From Sorghum bicolor (taxonomy: Eukaryota; Streptophyta; Magnoliopsida; Poales; Poaceae): 64,000 nucleotides of DNA. The notes beneath the pieces were generated by a model. The model ran no database searches and had not been told where the DNA came from. It saw nothing but the letters and a program-made list of their open reading frames with translations. The position numbers and the translations under genes were made by a program. Below are positions 1-12,533 of the stretch, in pieces; positions within the stretch are counted from its first letter, which is position 1, and every line of letters begins with the position of its first letter. The stretch covers positions 61,994,407 to 62,058,406 of the forward strand of contig NC_012876.2 in the NCBI RefSeq assembly GCF_000003195.3, in the 5' to 3' direction.

Positions 1-188
1 TTTGTTGTTTTATTCTGATTTTTCCACCAGGAAGTTTTATTTTTTTTTCTTTTTCTAATTTTTCCAATGGAACCGTTTCCTTGACTTTACGGTGCCTTCT
101 TTTTCCGTGATTTTCCCCAATGAACATATCTTTCTGTGATTGTCTATTTATTTTTTTTTTTACCACCAAGTTTTCTTTTCCAATTGTA

Positions 189-445
189 CTCCCAGATGTT
201 CCTGAGAGCTTTAACTTCTAGAATTTGTGTCAGTCAAACTTTTTAAATTTTGACCAACTTTATAGAAAAGAGCATCAATATCTATGATATAAATAAATAC
301 CTTATGAAAATATATTCTATGATAAATCTAATGGTATTAATTTGGTACTATAAATTTTAGCATTTTTTTCTATAAATTTGGTCAAAATTTTAAAAGTTTG
401 ACTTAGGACAACTCTAGAAGTTGCAGCTTTCCGGGACAGAGGGGG
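189..445. mobile_element. Stowaway-like MITE
   Basis: The element begins with CTCCCAGATG and ends with GGGACAGAGGGGG. The ends are imperfect inverted repeats of the grass Stowaway type and are flanked on both sides by the dinucleotide TA. The interior is AT-rich, and the two halves carry similar motifs (AACTTCTAGAAT near the start and CTCTAGAAGTTG near the end), giving a foldable structure. It is a non-autonomous element of the Tc1/mariner superfamily (family knowledge) and encodes nothing. Confidence 0.7.
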
Positions 446-3400
446 TATTCGTGGGTTCTATTTCTATGCTAGCACAATCCAAATCCAATACAACTACTTT
501 TCCATTAGCTTATTCAGTTATGTAAAAAAAATAAGGTGATTCATCTGGCTGTCTTATGAGTGAGTGACAACATGGAGTAAGTGTAGTGTAGCAAAGGAGA
601 GCTAAAAGAAGCTGCCATCAAAGGATGTAATGGAATTGCATATATGAAAGTTCAGCGAAGAAATTAGTAAAATGCTAGTCTCGCTTGTTTTACTTTCTAA
701 ATCGAATTCACGCCCACTCAAGACTTGTAATGATATGAATTAGAACAACTCACGTTTAACGGTGATAAATACGGAGTCCACTTCAGTACGTATTAGATCA
801 CATCAACTGTATCTCGTACGTGACTCGGACATACAAATAGTGCTTATACGAGTTAGAACAATTCACATGTAGCAACAATACAAAGACTTGTATGATGCAA
901 CGCACAGGCATGTTTGCTAGTTGCTATAAATATGGTCAAACTTGAGATAGTTTAACTAGTGCACGCATGCTATAATTACATTCTTCTATGGATGGAGGGA
1001 GTATTTAGATACTAGCCTTCGCAAAATTCTTTCACCGGATGATATATTAATTGGATAACAAGCAGATCGCCGTCAGACGAAAATGTAGGCAATTATACAT
1101 TTGTAAAATTTTGAGGAAGTATTATCTCTAGGAATCGTTAATACCAATAATGCAACATTATTATAAACTTATATCATGTAAGTATAGAGATAAGGTAGCT
1201 AGTAGCCTTCCTAGCAAAAGGGGATAGACGACACAAGGAACCAGGACAAATCTTTGGAAAAAGCCTAATATTAAAACACAACTGCACTGAATAAGCTGAT
1301 TGGTGTTGTAGTCATTTCTCCCAAAATATACCACACGTACTATGGAGAGCTCACATATGATAGGATGTGAGATGATGAGTCAAAATACTACATAAAGGCC
1401 AAGTTGATATATAATCCTTCTCCTCCTACGACTCAGCTAAATTCTAATTCGGAACTGCTAATATCATCAGCTACCAAACCGACTAACTTATCTCCTAAAC
1501 AAAATAAAGCACCTAGGACTCTGACTCCTTGCAGACTTAATCAACCACCTGCGTGTGCTGCATCCTGATAGCCGCCATGTAAATGGATTAAAAATTTGAT
1601 ATTATGTGTTCATTCTTCGGTATAAGTAGAAAATATCAAAGATAAGAATAAGAAATGCTATGACACTCACAGTTCAACTGATGGCTTTAACTACAATAAT
1701 CTAAAGGTGGAAGTTCAGATATTCCAAAATTTAGGATGCAGTTGATTGCTACCAATAGCCATATAATATAATCTCCAGCTGGATCTAAGCGCTTAAGAAA
1801 CCTCTGAGCAGGTTAGTGTTGCTCCGAACCTAATCTGAGCAGGTTTTATTAAATATTCTGTTCAGAGAAGTTCGATCAGAGAAACCGAACATAAAATCGT
1901 TTAAAAAGAAATCGTCGCAGATAGGAGTAGATTACCACTACTCCTACTTTGATATCAATCTGGCGTAGACAAAGTGGGAGGAGGAGAGAAGAACCACACC
2001 AAGATGATGATGCCCATATATATGCCCACAAAGCGAGAGCGCACGGGCCGCCGCTTTAAATTCTAGGTTTCCAAAGAAAACATGTCTTCTTTCTTGTAGC
2101 TGTAGATATTCATCAGTAGTAGAGTACCACTCAAAATGTGTGCTAGTTCCGCCCCTAGAAATAAAGCAATGTTTGGTGTGAAACCACATGCTAATTGCAA
2201 ACATGGAAACCAATTCAAAAACATATTTTCGACTTTTGGCTGTTCAAAAGAATATGAAATTTGACACATCCATATATAGTGCATACAAATATGTACCCAC
2301 ACATACAACGTTGAGATATAAACTTGCTTTAAAAAAACTTGTACCAAAAATGACAAATTCTAGATACATGTGCATTACAAGACAAAATCTAGTCCGCATG
2401 CACATGTAATTTGCCATTTTTTTCCTAGTTTGAGTTTGCACCCTATTTTTTTAAAAACGAATCATGCAGGAGCTGCTGATTATATTAAAAGTCAGATGAA
2501 GTCTAGACTAGACAAAAATAAACACATACAACTCCGGTGGGTTGGATTGAGAGATCAACACGTACTGAATTGAAACTCCAACTCAAAGAAGTAGAAAAAA
2601 ATAACTTTGGCATATCAGAATAGGACATCAACATGAGCAACAACTCAAAAATAAAACACACGCTTCACCACCACCAAACCACCACGAACTAGTGACTACA
2701 CTGCACCGCCATCCCCCAAACGACCAAGCTATCAAGACAAAAATACCCATGTCACCGCTTGCATTGTCGTTGCCGACAATGTCCCACACCGAGTGGCCCG
2801 CTGATAAAGCAGGGCTAGCTGCTGTATTCCACTGCAAGCCATGTAGCCCTTCTACGATCAGATCCGCTTGCGCCATCTTTGAAGACGTTGTCCCACATTG
2901 GAGTAGCCAATGTAAAGTAGGACTACCGTCATAGGCCGCTGCAAGCTGCCAAACTGATGCAAGAGGAGCTGCCTCAGGCACATTGAGATCCACGCATGCA
3001 TATCGTAGCTTCTAGTAGCCTAGCGGTCTCATCGAAGATATGGGTGCCATAGGCCATCAGCTAGAAGCCTCCTTATGCTGAAACAACAATTGCTGAGCAG
3101 GACCGCCCACCACCACACCTCGCAGGTCACCTCAACAACACAAGTCTGCTCGCCAACATCTCCCACGTCGGTCTCCTCGATCGCCAACTCCGTGGGCGCC
3201 TCCCACAATAACATCCTCGTCAACTTCGTGGTCACAACTCACCAAACTACCAATCAGATGCAAAATCCTCTAATGACCACACTAGCACCCTCCTCCCGAC
3301 CACCATCCCTAGCAATGGACACTAGAAACTTGAATCCTCAGTTAAACCTTCACCTTTCCTGCCACGATGGTGGCGACCATCACAAAAGGATAGGCATAAG

Positions 3401-5339
3401 CTTCCATAATGATGCATCCAAGGAGGGGCGTGATGCCAATGGTGCCACCATCATTTGACCAGAAGGTCAAGGTTTTACAGCTAGGAAGAGCACGCCACAC
3501 AAAGGGGGGGGGCAATAGATGGACACTTCCAAGAAAGAATACGGTGTTCAAAGGCATCACCATCATTAGTTCAATAGATGTAGCATTCACCATGGCACCT
3601 CAACCCCGTGAGCGGCAATGGCCAAGTCCCGTACTTGTTGTGCTAGCCACCACACCACTAAAGAAGTCAACCTCGTTCCTGTTGGCAGCTGCCATCGTTG
3701 ATGCTGGAGCTAGCCGCCATCCCCAAAGCCAAAGGTCGCACCAGTCTAGAGAGCAACGCGTGGGCTGGGCGATCCTACAAGCATCGCTCAAGTTGTTTTG
3801 GAGAGCAACGTGGGGCTAGGTTGTTTTTTGCGTGTCCCCAACTGACATGGACTTGTACTTATGACATTGGCATAACTCAGGGTCGCATCCTAATTTCTAC
3901 ACGTGTATATATTTGTATGGATATTCCAAACTTTAAAAAACTTTGAACGACTAAAATAGGTTGTTTGAATTGATTTTCATATTTCCACCTTGTATGTACG
4001 TGAATACGAAGATCAATGAAGTGTAATTGCTCACAAAGATGCACAAACTCACCATGCCATGGCCATGTCCCAACGAAGAAGATGAATAGTACCTAGGATA
4101 TGGCTTGAAGAAGGTACCAACAGTTAGGCCCCAATAGCAGATAGGGGAGCTAACAGGCAGCTATTAGTGCCATTGGAGCTTGGGAGATGGAGGCTCAAGT
4201 CCACGCTGGCACGCTGAAGTGGTGTGCCACCTCAGCGAAAATGATAAATTTATGGGCAAGTTACTATATCCGAGACAAATTTGTAGTTATCATCATAAAA
4301 TTGTCAAACAAAGAGGTGTCCACGATATCGGTGGCAAGTAGAAATCCCTATAACTTATGTCAAAACTTGGAAATACAGGAGTTATGAAACATAACTTATG
4401 TACACAAATTTATTAAACACAAAGGAACGAATTAACTTATAGAATATGAAACATAACTTATCTAAAAAAAGATTATCAGACACACAACTTGTGTACATAT
4501 ATAAGCTATTTTATACAACTGATGTACATAAGTTATTTTATACAACTTAGATGTATAAATTAATAGCATAATAACATATTAATAAATATGTTGATAGCAT
4601 GCATAAAAGGAAAACTGAGGAAAAAAGGAAAAAAAAGGTTGTGCTTCAAAGTTTTGGAATGAGTTATATGTTATACGTTAATACCCATAATTTGCTACTG
4701 CAATAAAATTCTTCAAAACATATGCAAGTAGGGTCTAATTTTATTCATCTCATCATGTAAAATACACAAGTGCAAATAAAATTAAAAATAGATACATTGT
4801 TCAAAATTTATAACAATTTTATTTGTTTTGACTTTTTTAGCTTGCATCGATCGTGATGTCAGTGGGTGCATGTAACCAAACCGGCGAGAGGGGCATGAGC
4901 GCATGAGTTCAGCCGAAAAAGTAAAGCTTTCCAAAAAAGAATGTTATGAAATTTTTTTCACTAGATTTGAATCCATGGGACGCACGCGGCATTAGCATTG
5001 GGGTGAATTTTGCATGGCACTTGTGTTGATGTGGATTGATCGGTTGGTTGCCGGTGCATGATTTTCGGTTGGTAGGCACACGATTGTTTTCTATTGCATC
5101 ATAGAGTGAACGACAAATGAAGAGGCACGGATTTATTGCTCGTAGTGAATGATGTGGTAGGAAACAAAGAGCCCCAGGGCCATTTGCATCCAAAATGGTG
5201 TTAAAAGTGCTAAAAACAACTTCAATATGCGTAGACGCTCCCACTCTCTAAAACAACCTCAATTATGGATACAAAGGGCTCCAAGACCATTCATCTTCTC
5301 GGTAACCTCCATCCTCCCTCACAGGCAATTAACTTATAG

Positions 5340-6361
5340 TTGTACATATTTTTCTTGGTGTAAGTAAAAGTTAAGTCTAGTGTCTTCTTCCCTCAACACC
5401 TCTCTTTCCCTACCGCTATATATCCTCTCACCCTCCCACTTCCCTTCTCTCCTTGCCCTCTCCTTCTCTATCCCTACCACTTGGCGCAGCGATGGTGCAT
5501 GGGGCCCTATTGGGGAGAGGGGAGAGTGCACGGGCCATGCAGGGGGAAAAGCGCATGATGGCATGGCCAGCAGGTCTGCGCGAGTTAGAGAGGTCTCAAG
5601 GTCTATATCTCATCCTTCCTGTTCAATTTGGATCTATCCTTTCACTCTTTCTTTAGTCTAGTAGGTATCGAGCTTGGCATGCCAGCCATGGTAGGCCTGA
5701 TTTGGCACACAAGAGACCGGGGGAAGGGAGAGGCTATGAGTTGGCATGGGTGGCGCAGAGGAGGCGGGTGCACAGCCTGCACAGTGGCTTGGTCTGTGCT
5801 AGTGATGCTAGGTCACACGGGGACATGGTCGTAGCGGAGTGGATTGGGGAGAGAGAGCCAGAGGTGTGAGATGGACCTATCCGGTGGGACCTGCTTGTTA
5901 GCGATGGAGAGCGTGGGGCTAGGCTTGCTGACAAACACGGAGGGAGAGAGGTGAGATGGGGGCATCCATGCGGGCTTCGATCGGCTAGGACGACCCAACA
6001 AGAAGGAGTTGAAGGGGAGGAAATGAGCCAAAGGGTAACACAGCCAGCTAGGCCAGCAGGCCGAAAAGGAGAAGGGGGAGGGAGAGAGTTGGGCCTTTAG
6101 GCCAAAGTGAGAAAGGGGAGAGAATTTCATCTTTTTTATTTTTAGAGTTTTCCAAAGTAGTTTTTCAAATGGATTTTGAAATCCTTTCTAGTTTTGATCA
6201 GAGCCACCCAATACAAAAATAAAAATAATAAACATGTGTCTAACCTTACATTTGATTTTAATTTGATAAAATTATTATTTTTCCTATATTTGAATGCTCA
6301 CATAAAGGCATAAATAAATCAATTTAAGCTAATTTGTAAAGATGCAAATTTTAGGGTGTTA
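5340..6361 (+). mobile_element. Probable Ty3/gypsy LTR remnant
   Basis: The segment ends in GGGTGTTACA, the usual 3' end of many grass gypsy LTRs, preceded by an AT-rich stretch. Around 5410-5480 it has a TATA-like block (CTATATATCC) followed by pyrimidine-rich sequence, as in an LTR promoter and R region. The matching 5' end (TGTAACACCC) is not visible upstream, so this is at best a truncated LTR. No coding domain is attached. The identification rests on end motifs only. Confidence 0.35.
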
Positions 6362-6458
6362 CAGTTAACATGTTCTAGCTAGATCTGGGTCTATTTAGAT
6401 CATCTAAAGTTCTAGCTAGCTACGGAGGTTCCAAAAAAATTAAAAATAAAATTAAGTA

Positions 6459-7140
6459 GAGATGACATGGATAGCTTGCATTAAGATGTTGAAAGTCACT
6501 GGCATCACATGTCTATTAGTGAAATATGATTAGGATAGTTAGTGGAATATGATGTCGATGTCTTGCATGTTGAGGTGAAACTTGAGTTAATGTGGATATA
6601 GCTTGCATTAAGAGGTTAGAAGTTAGTGGCGTGACATGGCTATTAGTGGAAGATGATGTGAATGTCTTAAGTTGAGATAGAACTTGAGATGACATGGATA
6701 ACTTACATTGAGAAGTTAAAAGCTAGTGGTATGACATGGCTATTAGTGAAAGATGATGTGGATGTGAAATTGCATTAAGAGGTTGGATGTTAATGGCATG
6801 ACATGGCTATTAGTGGAAGATGATGTGGATGTCATGTATTTTGAGTACAACTTGAGATGGTGTGAATGTCTTGCATTAAGAGTTGGAAGTTAGTGGCATG
6901 ACATGTTGGCTATTAGTGGAAGATGATGTGGATGTCTTGCATGTTGAGATAGAACTTGAGATGACCAGACTAGCTTACATTAAGAGGTTGGAAGTTAGTG
7001 GCATGACATGGCTATTAGTGGAAGATGATATGGATGTCTTGCATGTTAAGATATAGCTTGAGATGGCTTGCATTAAGAGTTTGGAAGTTAGTGGCATGAC
7101 ATGGCTACTAGTGGAAGATGATTTGGATGTTGTCTATTAG
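6459..7140. repeat. Minisatellite, about 100-bp unit, about 7 degenerate copies
   Basis: A unit containing GACATGGCTATTAGTGGAAG, GATGTCTTGCATGTTGAGAT and GCATTAAGAGGTTGGAAGTT recurs in direct orientation. The GACATGGCTATTAGTG core or close variants occur near 6502, 6633, 6733, 6799, 6899, 7000 and 7098, so the spacing is about 100 bp, with one longer (131 bp) and one shorter (66 bp) interval. The last copy ends at the CCACTATAAATAGAGG core promoter of the terpene synthase, so the whole array is proximal promoter DNA. Confidence 0.85.
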
Positions 7141-7144
7141 CCAC

Positions 7145-7152
7145 TATAAATA
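7145..7152 (+). promoter_or_regulatory. TATA box of the terpene synthase gene
   Basis: TATAAATA lies in the context CACTATAAATAGAGG, a good plant core promoter. Plant transcription usually starts about 25-35 bp downstream, here about 7175-7185. That is downstream of the first in-frame ATG (7164) and upstream of the second (7224), so it decides the translation start used below. The assignment is by sequence only. Confidence 0.65.
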
Positions 7153-7223
7153 GAGGTGCCAATATGGATACGGAGCAGTCGAGCCAGTCACAACCAGTAA
7201 CTAGTAATAGTAAGGTTGTATAT

Positions 7224-10200
7224 ATGGCTGCAAAAGAGGTTGTTGTTAACAAGGAGACCAAAAATACAATGGTTGCCGCCACCGCGGCTGGCGCTTACTT
7301 ACCCGCCTGTGTGTGGGGTGACTTCTTTGTGACTTACACCCCTTCTCTGTCACAGGTAATATACACTACTAGAAACTAAAATTTTCTTGCCGGTAATTTC
7401 TGAACCGACAGGAAAATAAAAATCCTATTTTTCTGTCAGCATTTTGTATTTCGCTGTCGGTTTGGCACCGACAAGGAAATTTCAGTTTCCAGTAGTGATA
7501 CTATGACATGAACAGATCGATTTTGTTTTGATGGTGGTAGATGTACAACGTCTCTCTGGCCAGTTGTTCGATCCCTCTTCTTTCATAGTGTGGTTTCTCA
7601 TGTTCATGCGCATGATCGAACTCCACGATGTGAAATAGTTTCACCCTCGCCCCCCTCGCTCTGGCCCTAGAAATAGCAGTGAAATAGTTTCACTGCCGGT
7701 TCTGGAATAAACTGCAGTGATAAGGGTAGATAACCATTTTATATCAATTCATCCCGATGTCAAGTTTGACCACTCGTCTTATTTAAAAATTTGTGCAAAA
7801 TATCACTTCTTTTGTTGTTGCTTCATTTATTAATAAAAGTTCTTAAAAATGACTTAAATCTGACTATGTTTGTATAGATTTTTTTGAATAAGACGAGTAG
7901 TCAAATTTAGGGTTAAAAAGTCAAACGTCTTATAATTTGAGATGGAGGGAGTAGTCTATTCTCAACTCAAGAAGAACGCATTAAAGACATGTTTGCTTGG
8001 AAACCTAATAGAGACAAAGCTGTCTGGTCCAGGCATTAGATCCAGGCGTTTGATTTCATTCGTGATCCTAAAGTCTGTGGCTTGCTCCCTAACACAAGGC
8101 CATCCTTGCGCGCAGCGGATGCACACCTCTGTGTATACATTTTGCTGAGATTTTTAAATTACACGCGCCCATTTTGTTAGACATAAAGCAAATTCAAACA
8201 ATTCAAGATTTATTGTCTAATATTGATCCCAAAGTCAAGAAATTAATAAAAATATTTATATTCCAAAATGTTATTCTACACACTTGGAAAGAACCAAGAG
8301 GCACAGCTGCCTCAGAGCATCATCTACACTGTAGGATTCTTTACCACAATATTTAGAAGAAAAAAAAACAACAAATCAGGCTCCAAAAGATTGTCTAAAT
8401 TACTCTCCATCTTTTTCGCTCTCCAAAACCACCCTTCTCGCTCTCCACTAATGGAGAGGTTACATCACTCTTTAAATTCAATGTATGATAATTTCTAATG
8501 ACGATTTTTCACACATGGAAATTATGATGCGCTATTGGAGTATATATAGAGAACAAAACATAATTAGAGAGCCCATTGGAGACATAAGAGATATATAAAG
8601 TGAATATTTAGCATAGGGGTGGAACGAGACATGACAATGCTCAAGCTAGGTGGTAATTGTGATCAATGAACTGGATTGCTCACCTAGGGTATGCGACCGA
8701 GGCGGTCAATGAGGCACCTGCGCAACATTAAGTCATAGATGCACAACTTTAGTAGTATGTTGAGGATGATGATGACACGGTCGCTAGGGCGTTGGAACCC
8801 TCTCCCTCTCCCTGGACCCTGCTGCCATCATGGCGATCCAGACGCTTGGATTTCACAGTCCATATGCCTATTGCCACCGTCACTGTTGTTGCTTGTTGGA
8901 GGAGGTAAGATCCGGTGACAAGGGGTTGGAGCCATCGTCATGCATTTGCATCGGAGCTCCAAGCCTCCAACAAGCTCATCAACGAAAACGCATTGCCGAC
9001 CAAGGTGACAAAAGGGGAGATCGAGAGGTGTGTGTGTGTGCAGTCCCCTCTTGATGGCTCTCGACAAGGGAGACAAATGTGTGTGTGATAAAGGAGAATA
9101 GCTAGAGGGGTGGTGGAGGAGGCTAGCTAGTGTGCTTAAACTTTCACAGGCAACCCGGATAAAGGAGGCTGCCTCTGAAATGACCCACTTTTTAGTGGTG
9201 GCCTCCTCAAGATGAGATATATAGATGATCTCGTCTGAAAATCAATTTTCAGTGGCGGCGATATGAGTGAAAATAATTGAGCCTGTACATGTCTATAAAT
9301 AAAACCCATTGTCTCTTTAAATCGTTTTTTGTAGAGGTATATATCTAGCTAGTATAAGTCTTCAGTACTTAAAGTCGATCGTATAAATATTTAGTTCATT
9401 TGATAGCATATCAAAATATTATACTTAGAGCTTTGATTTTACTGTATATATAATATATGTGTGTGACTACGAAAGCAGAGGTCCGAAGAGTGGATGAGAG
9501 AGAGGGCAGATGAGCTCAAGGGGCAAGTGCGCCGGATGTTTGTGACCGGCGGCAAAGACATGAGCATAGCTGACATGCTGAGTCTGGTGGACACCCTTAA
9601 ACGCCTTGGCATAGACAACCATTTCCATGAGGAGATTGACTTGGCTTTAAGCCATATCCACACTGAAGACCAGGATAATTTTCACGGCTCCAACGATCTG
9701 CATGTTGTTGCGCTCAGGTTTGGTCTGCTTAGACAACATGGCCTCTGGGTATCAGCAGGTAACTCACCGTACCGGTTGACATGCATATTCATGTATCATG
9801 TTTTAGTTTGCTTTGTAGCATATGTAAGTATAACTAAAACTAGGGATTCTAGCGTATTCAGATGATTTCACTAGCTAGATCTGAATAAGGGAATATATAT
9901 GGATCTTCTAATGAATGAATTTATTACGTGCATCATTTACAGATGTGTTTGACAAATTCAGAGATGCCATGGGTAGTTTCAGTATGGATTTGGCAACCGA
10001 TAGCAAGGGACTACTTAGCCTGTACAACGCAGCTCACATGGCAGTCCCTGGAGAGGCTGTCCTAGATGACGCCGTCGCCTTCGCGAGGCGCCACCTTGAG
10101 GCCGCAAAAGGTAAGCTCATCAGGTCACCAATGGTGGAGCAGGTGTCCCGCGCTCTCAATACCCCACGCCCTCGCTGGCCACGGCGGCTGGAGGCCATGC

Positions 10201-12079
10201 ACTACATCACTGAGTACGAGCAAGAAGACGAGCACAACGCCATAATTCTCGAGTTGGCGAGGCTGGACTTCAGTATAGTCAGGTCTGTCTACATCGAGGA
10301 GATCAAGAACCTCTCCTTGTGAGTACTCCTACACACTACACACATGACACATCCCTATATATGCAAGATGATTATTAATTCTTGCAGCAGCGCCCTTAAG
10401 TCATCTGCTTCTCTCCTTTATGTTCTTAGCTGACAGTGTGTTAATACTAATAATTTCATCTGATGATTAAATTAAAGATGGTGGAGAGATCTCTACAACG
10501 ATGTGAAGCTTCCCTATGCTCGGAATCGCATCGTGGAAACACACTTGTTTTCCAGTGGAGTGTTCCCTGAGAAGGAGCACTCCCGTGCACGAATCATATT
10601 CACCAAGACGTTTGCATTCTTGAGCCTAATGGATGACACCTACGATACTCACGCAACCTTGGAGGAGTGCCAGAAACTCACTGAAGCTATACAAAGGCAT
10701 GGTATTTTGCTTATTTTCTAGTTAATATCTACTACTATAAATTGTCACTTCACTACAGGAAGATGGATCATTAAGTGATAACATAATGTGGCTAAATTTA
10801 TCTTTGCCACTAATGTCCATACTGACAAAACTAATTGTCATCATCATTATATTGGATATTAATGAGAGAATATTAATTCGCCACAAGCATCTTTAGTGTC
10901 AAATCGAGTGGCGAAACATTATTTTACCACTATTTAACAAGATTTCTATGACAAAAAAATATTTCTCAATAATATGACATTTAATTAGTTTCATAAATTA
11001 TCATCACAAGACAAACAATTAGTGAGAAAATATTGTGGCAAAATTTAAATTCGCAACTACTTGCCATGTTGTTTGTGAAAAACTAATTTTCATCACCGTT
11101 ATGTCAGTTACTTGTGGCAAAATATTAAATCAACACAGAAAGCATCGAGTGGCGAAACATTGTTTTTCCACTATTTAACAAGATACTCCCTCCGTATTGA
11201 ATTTAGAAGTCATTTTGGACAAAGTTTGGGTCAAACATTCGAAATATAAATCATCAATAATTTTTAAATTGTTGAGTTTACAAAGTAAAAATTATATGAA
11301 TAAATTTGTCATAAAAAATACTTTCATAAAAATATACATATATCATTTTTTCTAAATATTTTTATAAAAATAAAAGGTAAAAGTTGTATTTTGGAGACCG
11401 TGTCGTTGTCATAAATGACTTCTAAATCCGATACGGAGGGAGTATACGGCAAAAAAAATTACCTTGCTGATATGAAATTTATTAGTGAAAAAAAATTATC
11501 ACCATGACACACACAGTTAGTGAGACAGTATTGTGGGAAAGGTAGGGTACATAGTTTTTAATTAGAAAACAGAATGTAGCCAACAGATATTATTATGGTG
11601 ATGATGGTTAGAGTCTACATCAAATTAAATGGCTGATTTTTTTATTATTGCGATATTTTTTTGGATTTGTTTTCTTTCTAGTGCATGTCCTGCAGATTGA
11701 CATGAGACTCAGTTAGAGACCTCCCTGTAGTAATATTAAGATATCCTACTTAACGACCAGACTTAATTAGAATGGTCATCGAAACTAACGAAATTTTATG
11801 CCTGCAGATGGGATGAGAGCATGGTCCCTATTCTACCAGAATACCTGCGCATGTTCTACATCAAATTGTTGAGAAATTACAAGGAAATTGAGGAGGATAT
11901 TTTGGAACCATGGGAGAAGAACCGCATGGCTGATTTCAAAAAATCGGTACAACTTGTTATCTCTAATGTTCATCACAATGACTAGCTAATACATTATGAG
12001 AAAAACTAAAATAGAGTACCCAAAGTGTTTGGTCTATGCCTTTTAATATTAAATGTATATATGATACACGTGAGCCGCA

Positions 12080-12119
<40 letters not shown>

Positions 12120-12486
12120 CGCATTTTTTTACACGCGCGTGTAGTTACTCTCATCTATATATCTCTAGCTTTAAGGTGTATATGACCGGACGAAATGTAT
12201 ATAGACAAAGTATATGATCATACTAGACCATCTAGAGTGATATATATATGTTAAGTATGCATACATACATAGAGTATATGGTTATACTTATTGTATATAA
12301 TATAGTAGTGATATTTTAGTAATATATTTAAAATATATTTTTTTTAAAAAAATTTCGCACGGTAAGATCTAGAGTATCTTAATATGAGTATATAAGCATA
12401 CTCAAACCGATAAACAAGTATGAATACATACACAATGTAGTTTATTGAAGATGAGAGTAACTACACGTACGTGTAGAAAGAAATTT

Positions 12487-12533
<47 letters not shown>

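Larger units (their letters stand above)
1..6440. other. Intergenic, repeat-rich region upstream of the terpene synthase
   Basis: No gene can be supported here. Most of the stretch is AT-rich with many stops in all frames. It contains a Stowaway-type MITE (189-445), a GC-richer block at about 2640-3850 whose open frames overlap on both strands and show no recognisable domain, and a probable gypsy-type LTR remnant ending near 6361. The GC-richer block may be the decayed interior of a transposon, but I cannot assign it. Nothing else is recognised. Confidence 0.6.

Noticed and set aside
2628..3819. Several 60-136-codon frames on both strands at 2.6-3.8 kb
   Set aside because: Mutually overlapping, no conserved motif; more likely decayed transposon interior.
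7164..7223. Upstream in-frame ATG of the terpene synthase
   Set aside because: It is only about 12 bp downstream of the TATA box, so it would lie outside the transcript; the Met at 7224 was chosen.
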